A stretch of DNA of 64,000 bases from Dysgonomonas hofstadii (GTDB taxonomy: Bacteria > Bacteroidota > Bacteroidia > Bacteroidales > Dysgonomonadaceae). The position numbers were made by a program, and so were the translations under genes. How positions within the stretch are numbered: the stretch's first letter is position 1; every line of letters starts with the position of its first letter. Of this stretch, positions 35,923-45,700 are shown in pieces. Under the pieces are notes generated by a model. It ran no database searches. It was not told the origin of the DNA and worked only from the letters and a program-made list of their open reading frames with translations. The DNA is taken from positions 62,001-126,000 of the forward strand of contig NZ_JACIEP010000012.1 of NCBI RefSeq assembly GCF_014196915.1. Reading direction: 5' to 3'.

Positions 35923-37557
35923 TCAGGCTTTCTCAACCCAGATAGGAGAACTCCATGCCCATTGGTTATCTCTTTGCCGAATCCGGATATAATAGTAATC
36001 CGTATCTTTTTCAGGTTTATCATCTGTCATAAAATGTTCGAATACAAATGCCGAGACAGGGATTGCCCTGTGGGACTGGATAGCTTCGCTCAGCCATCCG
36101 TTCATAAAATGAGTTTTTGTACCTGCAAGCAACTCATTTAGTGTGTATTCAAGGTGCTGATCATTGAAATTGAGCATCAGTTTACCCGATTTTTGCATCG
36201 TTACATCCATTATTACTGCCTGGGTAGATGCTGTGGTAGTATTTGGGTTTTTGGTTGAATACATTTCCAGTTGCACACCTTTTCCATTTTTCTGAAGTAT
36301 GCGGTTAACCAGTGTCGGGCTTTCTTTGATACCTTTAACCGGGGCTGTATAAGGTGCACCCCTGAAACAAGGAGTAACCTCGTTTACTGTACCTTCACTA
36401 ACTTTGATAGTTCCTTCCCATTTCACAGGTTCGTCAAAACGGTTCCATCCGAATTCGAACTTAACCTTAGCCCTCACAATATCCTCTGACGGCATTAATG
36501 GAATAAGTGGTCCGCTGATACGCCCGGTTGTTTGTCCGTTTTTTACGATATCAATGTAGTCAATCGCACTTTCTCCTATCACATTTAAGTAGATATGACG
36601 TTTGTTTCCCTTGATCACATCTCCCATCGTTGCATCATTGATACGGAAGTCAATCATTATCTTGTCGCCTGTGGCACAACAGACTTTCCTGTTCTTAAGA
36701 GCATTCCAGATGGCCTCGCGTGTCAGTTCAGTAGCCAATACTCCGATACGGCCGTCACCATAACTGCCAGGATAACCTGCATGCTGGTCGGTAGAGCCCA
36801 TTATTCCGAATTTGTGTCCCTGGTTCAGTCCGTACATAATAGTCCCTTCCCAATGACGAGGGCCCATATCATGCAGATAAGGATAATCTCCAAGATCACT
36901 TTCTGCTAATCCGTGACGTGAATACATTTCCACAAAAGGAGTTTGATCTCCTTCCGAAAAATGTTTCCAGTTATAGCCCCTATATCCTTCCTGATACCCC
37001 ATATGATGTGGGGTAATGAAAGTCTTCGTTCCTTTTAGTTTTTGTTTAAGGTCTTCTACAGAAGTACACTCTACTAGCGGAGCATTCAGGTTGTAATTCA
37101 ACACTACATGATCTCCATGTTCCATACTATGACATTCGTATGTGAGGAATGTGAGGAACTCCTTTTCCTTATTATAATCGGTGGTCATTTTTACATATTT
37201 ATCCCACCCCCCTGTACGCAAACGGCGGAATGCACTTTCGTGATATTCAATAACCCATTCGAGACGTGGATCGTTTTTTCCCGGAATATCGGGCCACATA
37301 GCATGTGGGGTGATCGATACAAAATCCAGTTGCTGTCTGGCTGCTTCGAAGGCTTCCTGCATTCCACCATGACCATAAGTAAGGTTGCAATGGTTGTGAA
37401 TGTCTCCCCAGTATACTTTTAGTTTGCTATCATTAGCTAGGGTTTGTCTGAAATTCTTATTTGACATCGCTTTCGCTGTATTTTGTAAAACACTACCTCC
37501 AGCGGCTATTCCTGCCAGGGTAATCCCCGCACTTCTTATGAATTTACGTCTGTTCAT
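35923..37557 (-). CDS. Tat-exported DUF3604 (PHP-fold) protein
   Basis: Protein of 544 residues with a twin-arginine signal (NRRKFIRSAGITLAG) implying export folded, probably with bound metal. The PHP-type metal motifs are in order: GDIHNHCNLTYGHG (Asp52, His54, His56), ITPHAMW near 83, TYECHSMEHGDH (Glu141), FITPHHMGY (His184-185) and GSTDQHAGY (Asp257, His259). The C-terminal third is a beta-rich domain. PHP proteins are mostly metal-dependent phosphoesterases; the true reaction of DUF3604 members is not established to my knowledge. It lies 120 bp downstream of the right-locus sulfatases, at the 3' end of the heparin operon. A phosphate- or sulfate-ester role on heparan fragments is only inference. 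Confidence 0.88.
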   Translation of the reverse strand: MNRRKFIRSAGITLAGIAAGGSVLQNTAKAMSNKNFRQTLANDSKLKVYWGDIHNHCNLTYGHGGMQEAFEAARQQLDFVSITPHAMWPDIPGKNDPRLEWVIEYHESAFRRLRTGGWDKYVKMTTDYNKEKEFLTFLTYECHSMEHGDHVVLNYNLNAPLVECTSVEDLKQKLKGTKTFITPHHMGYQEGYRGYNWKHFSEGDQTPFVEMYSRHGLAESDLGDYPYLHDMGPRHWEGTIMYGLNQGHKFGIMGSTDQHAGYPGSYGDGRIGVLATELTREAIWNALKNRKVCCATGDKIMIDFRINDATMGDVIKGNKRHIYLNVIGESAIDYIDIVKNGQTTGRISGPLIPLMPSEDIVRAKVKFEFGWNRFDEPVKWEGTIKVSEGTVNEVTPCFRGAPYTAPVKGIKESPTLVNRILQKNGKGVQLEMYSTKNPNTTTASTQAVIMDVTMQKSGKLMLNFNDQHLEYTLNELLAGTKTHFMNGWLSEAIQSHRAIPVSAFVFEHFMTDDKPEKDTDYYYIRIRQRDNQWAWSSPIWVEKA

Positions 37558-37677
37558 GATTATATTGGTATTAATTTTTTATTGTTATTGGAGTGCATCA
37601 ACTTTAAAAGCTGACAAGCTTTATGTATTTTATATGTTTTATTTCCTTACCACCAAGTTAATCCAATGAATTATTGA

Positions 37678-39234
37678 CTATTGGTTGATGTCGTCTTTGT
37701 ATAATTCACGGTTATGGATCAGAATATCTGTTAGTTTTTGTTGTAGTTTCATATACTCCGGCTGATCATAGAGATTGTTCATCTCTTTAGGATCGTTCAG
37801 CAAGTCATACATCTCCCATTCGTCTATATCGTTGTAGAAATGAATTAGTTTGTATCTGTTTGTCCGTATTCCGTAATGCCTTTTCACACTATGTTCGGCC
37901 GGGTATTCAAAATAATGGTAGTAAACTGATTCTCTCCAGTCCTCCGGTGTCTGTCCTTTATGCGACAAAACAGATAATAGCGACCTGCCTTGTATTTCGG
38001 AAGGGATGTCGATACCTGCTATGTCAAGAAATGTAGGAGCAAAATCCACATTCATACTCATTGCCGAAGTTACGCTTCCGGCTTCTATCATTTTAGGATA
38101 ACGCATGACGAGAGGCATTCGCTGACATTCTTCGTACATGAAACGCTTATCGAAGAAACCGTGTTCGCCTAAGAAGAATCCCTGGTCGGATGTATAAATT
38201 ATGATTGTATTATCCAGTTCACCTATCTCTTCCAGGTATTTCAATATTTTGCCGATGCCTTCATCTACAGCTAGCGTAGTCGCCAGATAGTCGCGCATAT
38301 ATTGCTGGTATTTCCAGCTGACAAGATCCTTACCTGTCATATTCTGGCTACGGTATTCCGTAATCCTTCCGGCATACACTTTGTTCCATTTATCCTTCGC
38401 CGGCTGCGGCATGCGGGCATATACACCTTTGAAGCGCTTATCCGGAAAATCTTCTTTTTCTAGTTCTTTTGCAGTGGCCAGTTTCAGATCCCAATAATTC
38501 GTCAAAGTTTTGGCAATTGACATATCCTGTTCTTTAGGAGCCATGCTACGGGTCTTATAATCGTCGAAAAGATTATCTGGTTCGGGAAATACAGAATCAT
38601 TAAAAACACCCAGATGCCTTTCCGCCGGCATCCAGTTGCGGTGTGGCGCCTTATGGTGTACCATCAGTGCAAAAGGTTTGGAAGAATCCCTGTCTTTGAT
38701 ATAATGAATCGCCTTGTCAGTGATTATATCAGTTACATATCCTTGTTCCTGAATGAGCTGCCCGTTCTCTATAAAATCCGGATTGTAATAGTCGCCTTGT
38801 TCGTGTTGTCCGGATAAGATACTCCAGAAATCGAAACCTTGCGGTTCGGAGATCAAATGCCATTTCCCAACAATAGCTGTCTGATAACCGTTTTGTTGTA
38901 ATAACTTAGGAAAAGTCTCTTGGCTGCCGTCAAAAGTTTTGGCATTATCGGTAAATCCGTTTATATGGCCGAATTTTCCGGTTAGTATGCATGCCCGTGA
39001 AGGACCGGATAGTGCATTTGTAGCGTAGCAGTTATCGAAACGGATTCCTTCATTGGCAATGCGATCGATATTCGGAGTTTTAACCAGTTTTCCACCATAG
39101 GCGCTGATCACCTGTGTTGTATGATCATCCGTCATTATGAACAGGATATTTGGCTTTTTTTGCTCCTGTGGTTTTTCCTTACAGGCGAAAAAAGCTAAGG
39201 GAACAAATAAAAGAAATGGATTATATGGTTTCAT
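37678..39234 (-). CDS. Sulfatase, family S1, GlcNAc-6-O-sulfatase type lipoprotein
   Basis: Lipoprotein sulfatase of 518 residues; the signal ends AFFAC (lipobox). Calcium motif FIMTDDHTT; formylglycine motif S76-G-P-S-R80 in TNALSGPSRACILTGKFGHINGF. GKWHLIS, MVHHKAPHRNW and SDQGFFLGEHGFFDKRFMYEECQRMP are hallmarks of the group containing B. thetaiotaomicron BT4656, a heparin GlcNAc-6-O-sulfatase (S1_11 in SulfAtlas, from memory). In that PUL the same gene type neighbours the PL12 lyase, as here. It would remove 6-O-sulfate from glucosamine at the reducing end of heparin disaccharides. Gap to the preceding sulfatase gene is 7 bp, so they are co-transcribed. Confidence 0.94.
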   Translation of the reverse strand: MKPYNPFLLFVPLAFFACKEKPQEQKKPNILFIMTDDHTTQVISAYGGKLVKTPNIDRIANEGIRFDNCYATNALSGPSRACILTGKFGHINGFTDNAKTFDGSQETFPKLLQQNGYQTAIVGKWHLISEPQGFDFWSILSGQHEQGDYYNPDFIENGQLIQEQGYVTDIITDKAIHYIKDRDSSKPFALMVHHKAPHRNWMPAERHLGVFNDSVFPEPDNLFDDYKTRSMAPKEQDMSIAKTLTNYWDLKLATAKELEKEDFPDKRFKGVYARMPQPAKDKWNKVYAGRITEYRSQNMTGKDLVSWKYQQYMRDYLATTLAVDEGIGKILKYLEEIGELDNTIIIYTSDQGFFLGEHGFFDKRFMYEECQRMPLVMRYPKMIEAGSVTSAMSMNVDFAPTFLDIAGIDIPSEIQGRSLLSVLSHKGQTPEDWRESVYYHYFEYPAEHSVKRHYGIRTNRYKLIHFYNDIDEWEMYDLLNDPKEMNNLYDQPEYMKLQQKLTDILIHNRELYKDDINQ

Positions 39235-39241
39235 AAACAGA

Positions 39242-40642
39242 TTATTTATTGTCCAGTTCGTTTTTCAGCAATCTGGTTAACATCTTGTCATTCGTCTTTA
39301 TTCCCCAATCGTATAGTTTTCTACGCATAGCCAGAAGTGTTTCATCATATCTCTTATCTACAGCCAGATTTTGCATTTCATAAGGGTCTTTTGTGAGGTC
39401 GGAGAGTTGCTCTTTATTCTTATAATACCGGTAAAGCGTATATTTAAAGTCCTTGGACACAACGCTCCAGCCTCTGGTGTCGATACCATCCAGCATTGTC
39501 TCTACGTAAACTTCATCGTGATGGGTATTGATCTTACCATCAATCAGGTGGCGCAGGCTCTTACCTTTCATTTCCTTATTTTCTCCGGCACCGGCATAAT
39601 CGCATATGGTCTGGTAAATATCCAGATTGATACTGATGAGGGCATCATCGTTCACTATTCTTTTCGTCTTTCTGTTGGGTGGTTTTACAATAAACGGTAC
39701 CCGGATAATCTCTTCCTGCAATACCCGTTTCTGGTTTCCCCTGTGGGCGGCTGCTCCATCACCGTGGTCACTTACAAAGATGATTAGGCTGCTATCATAT
39801 AAACCATTCTTTTTTAATTCATTAATAAGCCTGACAATTTCCCTGTCCACCCTTTCCACAAGGCGGTAGTAAGCAAAGAGGTAGCGTCGCCAGTCGTCAT
39901 CGGAGTATAATCCGGTGGGGTAGGACTTGGGAACCCACTGCCTGTGCAGAGTTATAGCTTCCGGGTAATAGGCGGGAATCACAGCATTATAAGGTAATGG
40001 AGGACATTCGGATATGTTGGGTTCTGACAAACGACCATAGTGTAATGCTTCGTCACGGGCGTACTCACATATCTCGTGGGGATTTAGAAAAGAAGCTACC
40101 AGAAACAGTGAATTTTCTCTCTTTTTTTCAATATATGGTATACAGCTGTCTACCAGTGTAGGATCGTTCACGTTGCAAATTTTTTTAAACCCTGTTCCGG
40201 TTTCGGGTATATTCACTTCGGCGGGGGCATGCCACTTGCCTGCATACAGACAATCGTATCCAGATTGCGATATGACAAAGCCCAGACTATTCTGCATATC
40301 CCTATCCGGAATTCTGCCGCCATTATCCTTCACTCCTATTTCGACGGGCATGCGTCCTGTTATCAGACTTGCCCGTGAGGGGCCGCTAAGCGGGTATGTT
40401 ACATAAGAACGGCTAAAGCGGATTCCATCCTGTGCCAGCATATCCATTCCCGGAGTATTCACATAAGGATTGCCTGCACAGCTCATCGCTGATGCGGTTT
40501 GCTGATCGGTAATGATCAATATAATGTCCGGCTTATCTTTTGCCTGCTTTTCGAAAGAAAAAGCTTGGGCCGATTGTGCAGATATGATGCTCAGCCCTCC
40601 GGCCAACAAGGATGAAGCTACAGCCAGGTTGTTTTTTTTCAT
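39242..40642 (-). CDS. Sulfatase, family S1, in the heparin operon
   Basis: Exported sulfatase of 466 residues; signal peptide ends SAQAF. The calcium motif is ITDQQTASAM, with Gln as second ligand instead of Asp. Formylglycine motif S86-G-P-S-R90. GKWHAPAEV, FLNPHEICEYA and SDHGDGAAAHRGNQKRVLQEEIIRVPF are present. The DHGD..HR..QK stretch is seen in a subgroup of Bacteroidetes sulfatases. Given its operon, a uronate 2-O-sulfatase or glucosamine 3-O/N-sulfatase would fill a needed step, but the sequence does not decide. The ATG overlaps the stop of the PL12 gene by 4 bp (ATGA), so the two are translationally coupled. Confidence 0.93.
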   Translation of the reverse strand: MKKNNLAVASSLLAGGLSIISAQSAQAFSFEKQAKDKPDIILIITDQQTASAMSCAGNPYVNTPGMDMLAQDGIRFSRSYVTYPLSGPSRASLITGRMPVEIGVKDNGGRIPDRDMQNSLGFVISQSGYDCLYAGKWHAPAEVNIPETGTGFKKICNVNDPTLVDSCIPYIEKKRENSLFLVASFLNPHEICEYARDEALHYGRLSEPNISECPPLPYNAVIPAYYPEAITLHRQWVPKSYPTGLYSDDDWRRYLFAYYRLVERVDREIVRLINELKKNGLYDSSLIIFVSDHGDGAAAHRGNQKRVLQEEIIRVPFIVKPPNRKTKRIVNDDALISINLDIYQTICDYAGAGENKEMKGKSLRHLIDGKINTHHDEVYVETMLDGIDTRGWSVVSKDFKYTLYRYYKNKEQLSDLTKDPYEMQNLAVDKRYDETLLAMRRKLYDWGIKTNDKMLTRLLKNELDNK

Positions 40643-42588
40643 AGAGTATAATTCAGGTCGTATTTCTTTTTGTCTACTTCTACTCTTATTTTCAGGCCTT
40701 TATTGTCGAATTTCTTATTGTCGAATGAGGCTTTTATCTGCGGTGCCGATTTTTGAGATTCTATCGGCATTATGACAGTAATTAAGCGGACAGGATTGTT
40801 ATCTTGTTTGTCAGTAACAAATGCATATGCTTCACGTTTAGCCTTATGGCGATATGCGTATGATACCCATCCTTCTTCTTTTGTCATTTTTGTTTGTTGC
40901 GCGGAAAAACATTGTACCAGCACATTGTTTTTATCGTCGAATTCTGTTGTTGCCGATAGTTGTTCTTTTATTATGTTGACTTTTCCTTCGCACATTTGAT
41001 AATGTATGGCTACATCTCCTGTCGAATTACCATAGGCTTCATCTACTATTACGAAAAACTTTTGATCGACAAAAAATACAGAACGGCGGTGTGTAAGCCC
41101 TTTATAACTCGGATTTTCGAGAACCAGTTTATCTAAATCAGGATTTGGTTGCCACAACAGGCATTTGGTATCTGTGCTATCCAGATTTGCATTATTCAAT
41201 GTTAATGTCTTATGTACCATTGTCTGGCGGAACCAATCGCGCTCTTTTAATACTTCTTTATCCCCGCCATATACGTAACTTCCTGCATCGGGGAAGAAAT
41301 TGCGTCCTTTAATATATAATTCGAAAGTTCCGTTATCCGGCTGACAATGCCAGAAGGCAGGGGGGCCTGCTTTGAGTGTCATTTGGGTTGCTTCTTCTGT
41401 CCAGCCATTGCGGAAAACATAAAAGCCGGATGGCCTGAATGCAATAGACAGATTGCTGGGAGGCGTTCCCTTTTTACGATCGGATGCCATATATCTTATA
41501 GCCTTATTAGCTGGAAATATCTTTGCCCAACCCTTATAGTTCCTGATCATGGATTTTTTATCGTCGAGTTTGGCATCGCTGAACATAGGGTTAGTATAAT
41601 CAGGAAAATATGTATTGAGTACAACCATAATCATTTTTTCCACTGTATCGAGATAAGATTGAGGAAATTCGTTCCTGAATCCGTTAGCATCGGCTATGCT
41701 GATAGCTTTGGCAAAAATATTGATTGTCGCCAGATGGTAGTGAGGATCAAGCTCGTATTGCATGCCATCTTCATATACCTGTAATTTAATTTCACGGTTA
41801 AGGATATCTATTCCGCTTTTTCTCCATACAGGTGCATTTTTCATTTCCGGGAAAAGCACGCCAGCATACAGTTCGCGTTGGGCTTCGAACAAAAGGTGAT
41901 TTCCCTGATCTGAATAATTATTTAGAATATGCTCGGCATGTTTGTTATAATTAACAAGAAATCCGGATAGAAATTCCGGGGTGAAGCCGGGAGAATTGAG
42001 AAACAGAAGAAACTGAATTGTCTGATCTTGTAAACGATGGCTTACTTCGAGCGGACGCCATGCAAATTTCACATTTTCATCCGTTTTTTCATCGGCCAAC
42101 GGGTTTTTCTTTATCCAGTCCATATATTGATGTATCCATTCATTGGCATATTTCTCATCTTTCGACAGGTAATAAGCTTTACCCATAGGCTGCCACCACT
42201 TGGTTCGGTGTAGTTGCCACCGCAGTTCATTGTCTTTCACAGGCCAGTACTTCCAGTCGATATCGTCACCATAAGAGAAGGATGGTTGATATCCTTTGTG
42301 TACAAAAAAAACATGTTTAAGTCCATCGTCGGCCCATTTCTGTTCTTCCCTCGAGATTTTCACATTATTGAGGTCAATATCCGGATGGTTGATCCCTTTG
42401 CGGTTACGATAATAATCTAATAAAGCGGAAACAGCTTCTTTATCTTTTCCTTTATTATGCAGGTCTTTGACTGTTTCCAGTCCGGGATAATTGAGATTAA
42501 CGACATTAAATACTTCCTTGTTTAGCTCTTGAGCTTTTGAAAAACAAGTAATGAAAATAAGGAGGAGAGTAAGAGACAGTTTTTTCAT
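40639..42588 (-). CDS. hepC: Heparan sulfate lyase, PL12 (heparinase III, HepC type)
   Basis: Exported lyase of 649 residues; signal peptide ends CFSKAQ. It cleaves glucosaminyl-uronate linkages in heparan sulfate by beta-elimination, leaving an unsaturated uronate. The N-terminal half is an alpha-helical toroid (LRWQLHRTKWWQ, FAWRPLEVSHRLQ); the C-terminal half is a heparinase II/III beta-sandwich. Expected catalytic residues are in place: Asn230 (DQGNHLLFEAQRELYAG), Tyr284 (DPHYHLATINIF) and His414 (HCQPDNGTFELYIKGRNFFPDAGSY). The sequence closely follows remembered B. thetaiotaomicron BT4657 (HepC), about 660 residues. It leads the PL12-sulfatase-sulfatase-DUF3604 run; a 186-bp gap with symmetric sites lies upstream. 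Confidence 0.95.
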   Translation of the reverse strand: MKKLSLTLLLIFITCFSKAQELNKEVFNVVNLNYPGLETVKDLHNKGKDKEAVSALLDYYRNRKGINHPDIDLNNVKISREEQKWADDGLKHVFFVHKGYQPSFSYGDDIDWKYWPVKDNELRWQLHRTKWWQPMGKAYYLSKDEKYANEWIHQYMDWIKKNPLADEKTDENVKFAWRPLEVSHRLQDQTIQFLLFLNSPGFTPEFLSGFLVNYNKHAEHILNNYSDQGNHLLFEAQRELYAGVLFPEMKNAPVWRKSGIDILNREIKLQVYEDGMQYELDPHYHLATINIFAKAISIADANGFRNEFPQSYLDTVEKMIMVVLNTYFPDYTNPMFSDAKLDDKKSMIRNYKGWAKIFPANKAIRYMASDRKKGTPPSNLSIAFRPSGFYVFRNGWTEEATQMTLKAGPPAFWHCQPDNGTFELYIKGRNFFPDAGSYVYGGDKEVLKERDWFRQTMVHKTLTLNNANLDSTDTKCLLWQPNPDLDKLVLENPSYKGLTHRRSVFFVDQKFFVIVDEAYGNSTGDVAIHYQMCEGKVNIIKEQLSATTEFDDKNNVLVQCFSAQQTKMTKEEGWVSYAYRHKAKREAYAFVTDKQDNNPVRLITVIMPIESQKSAPQIKASFDNKKFDNKGLKIRVEVDKKKYDLNYTL

Positions 42589-42614
42589 ATATTTTTAATT
42601 TTAGGTATAAATTC

Positions 42615-42684
42615 ATATTGCTATTGCATATACTATCCATTCATTATAGAAATGAAATTATTCAGCATAGCAATATTATGCAAT
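42615..42684. promoter_or_regulatory. Candidate operator with four ATTGC half-sites upstream of hepC
   Basis: In the gap between hepC and the regulator, 42615-42624 is the exact reverse complement of 42667-42676 (ATATTGCTAT), and 42623-42630 is the exact reverse complement of 42677-42684 (ATTGCATA). This gives four ATTGC-containing half-sites, two per strand. AraC-type HTCS proteins bind repeated sites, so this is a plausible target, but no binding data can be read from sequence. Confidence 0.4.
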
Positions 42685-42774
42685 ATATACCGGATGGACT
42701 TTCAGATATGTCTTATATTATAGGAATACGGTGCCAGTGGATATTAATTTTATCTCAAAAAAGATTAATATTGT

Positions 42775-45700
42775 TTATTTATCAGTTTTCTTTATGTCTT
42801 TGACATATTCTGTAGGCAATATTCCGAAATACTTCTTAAAGCTGGAAGTAAAATATGAGGGTGTATTAAAACCTACCATCACACTGATTTCGGCTATGGA
42901 ATATCTTCCTTCTTTCAGTAGATTACAGGCGTGGCTGAATCTTATCTTCTTAATGAATTCGATAGTTGATTCGCCTGTTATTGCTTTCATTTTCAGATGA
43001 AGGTTTGAACGGCTCATTGCCATTTGAGCACAAAAATCATCAACAGAGAAATCTATATTATCAAGGTTTTGTTCAACTATTGATTTTGCTTTTTCCAGAA
43101 ACTCCTTATCCATTTCATTGAATGTAATCATTTGCGGATCAACATCCAGCGAATTGGAATAATGTTCGAGTGTACGTGCCCGGGATTTAATCATATTATG
43201 TACTTTCATTTTCAATATGGAGATATTGAACGGTTTGTATACATAATCGTCGGCACCTACAGATAGTCCTTCTATCTGGTCCTGCTGGTTAGTCTTTGCC
43301 GTAAGCATAATGACGGGAATGTGGCTGGTGCGTATATTCTGTTTGATACTTTTACAGACCTTCAGTCCGTCGATACCCGGCAGCATGAGGTCAGTTATAA
43401 CCAGATCGATTTTATTCTCCTTGATAAGTTTCAGTCCTTCTTCACCATCGGCAACAGCAAGTACATTAGCCGATGGTCGGAAGTTGTCAACGAGGTAATT
43501 CCTGACATCGAGATCGTCTTCTATTATCAGTAGAGATGGCTTATTCTCGCTTATTTCTTCTTGTAAATCAACTTCCCTGTCATTTTCTTTCAGTAGACGC
43601 ACAATATCTACATCGTCTCTGAAAGTGTTTTTGAGCACATCGTCCTTGTGGATATCTGATAGCTCATTTTGTGAATAAAGTTCTTTATCTTGAGGGAAAA
43701 AGACGGTGAATTCAGAGCTTTTTCCCGGTACACTTTCTACTGTAATATGTCCATGGTGCAGATCGACAAGACGCTTTACTAAAGAAAGCCCGATTCCCGT
43801 ACCAATGTTATCGGAATTCACCTGATAAAAACGTTCGAATATCCGTGCCTGATACTCGGGAGATATACCTATTCCGGTATCTTTTACGGACAGTATAAAG
43901 TTGTTGTCCGCAAATTTTAGATTGATAATGATCGATCCGTTATCCGGTGTGAATTTGAAAGCATTGGATAATAAATTGGATAGGATAAGGTCTAGATAAT
44001 GAGGGTCATACAAAGCGGGTTTGTTTCTTAGCTCATCTTCTAATATGAAGTCGATGTTTTTTTGTTTAGACAGACGTTCAAATAAATTCATGGAATTCTC
44101 TACTTGAGGTAAAAGATTTTGTTCCACTACCTTTAATTCGAATACTCCTAGTTCGGCACGTCTATAATCCATCAGTTGATTGACAAGATACAGCAGTTTA
44201 TTAGAATTCCGCTGTATTGTTTTTACCTGATTTAGTATCCGCTTGTCGTTTGTCATGCTTTGTATTTCCTGCAATGGTGATACAATCAGGGTAAGTGGAG
44301 TACGGAATTCATGCGATATATTGATAAAGAAACGTAGTTTCATCTGATTTACTTCTTCTATTTTTTCTTTTTCCAAGCGTTCTAGTGCCAGCTGGTTTTT
44401 CAGTAACTGACGGTTATAGAAAAATTTGAATAAGAGGAATAAGGTTATAAGTCCTATCAGGATGAATAATGTTTTAGCCCAAACAGTTTCCCACCAATAA
44501 GGAAGGATTTCGATTTCCAGTATGGTTGGTTCGTCATTCCATTTTCCGGCATTGTTTGCCGCCTTTACATAAAAGGTATATTTCCCGTGTTTCAGGTTGG
44601 AATAAGATATCATGCGTCTGTCGTCTGTATAAGTCCAGTCATTGTCAAAGCCGTCGAGCTTATAGGCAAAAGTATTGTGTTGGGCTGATAAATAATTGGG
44701 TACGGTAAATAACAATCCAAATGAGGTCTGATTGGGTTTCAATATGATTTTTTTCGTCTCACTTATATCTTCAGACAGGATATCGGTATTGTCTCCGGGT
44801 ATAACTGGTTTGTTAAACAATAATAGCTGGGTAATTATTACGGATGGGGTGAATGGATTATCGGTGAGGTGTTCGGGCGAAAAAGCAGTTATACCATTTA
44901 TCCCTCCGAAAAATATTTCACCTGATGATGTTTTGCAATAGGCGTAATTATTGAATTGTTCGCCTTGCAATCCGTCCAGCATTGTATATGTCCTTATTTC
45001 TTCACTATTGGGATTGTAGCATGCAAGTCCCCGGTTTGTACTAAGCCAGAGCCTGCCAAAACTGTCTTGTAATATACCATATATATTATTGTTTGGCAAT
45101 CCATCGGCAGTTGTGATGGTCTTAAAACTCTGCGGGTTATCATTAAGTCGGTTTAGCCCCAGATTTGTACCTATCCATATCCTGTTCTGGCTATCTTCGG
45201 CAATACAATATATGCGGTTTTTGGTAGAGGGCTGGTTTTTTATCCCGATGTTATATTCTTTTATATCTTTAGTGAGAAAAGAGTATGTATATACTCCGTT
45301 TTCCGTACCGAACCACATTTGCTGTTTAGTGTCGAGATATAGTACATATATGTGTGATTTATTCAGCTTCTTCAGAAGTTCTTTATTGCTTTTACTTTCT
45401 TGCAAAAAAGAATCAAATGAAGAGAATGTGTCGTTCTGAGGGTTATAAATAGTCAATCCCTCGAGAGTCCCTATCCAGATATTGCCGCGAATGTCTTTTG
45501 ATAAAGAGTATACATTGTCACTTCCCACAGCACTATTTTGATTCGTATAGTTTTTTATTCTGTTGGTTCTTTTATCAAGTTTGCCCATTCCTCCGCCATG
45601 TGAACCTATATAAACAAAATCTCCATCTACCAAAACAGCTTTAATGTTATTGGACAAGATCGCATTATTGCTATTCGGATTCTTTGTATAATAGGTAAAC

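Noticed and set aside
41347-41784. Plus-strand open frame of 145 codons
   Set aside because: Antisense to the hepC-type PL12 gene, cysteine-rich and low in protein-like character.
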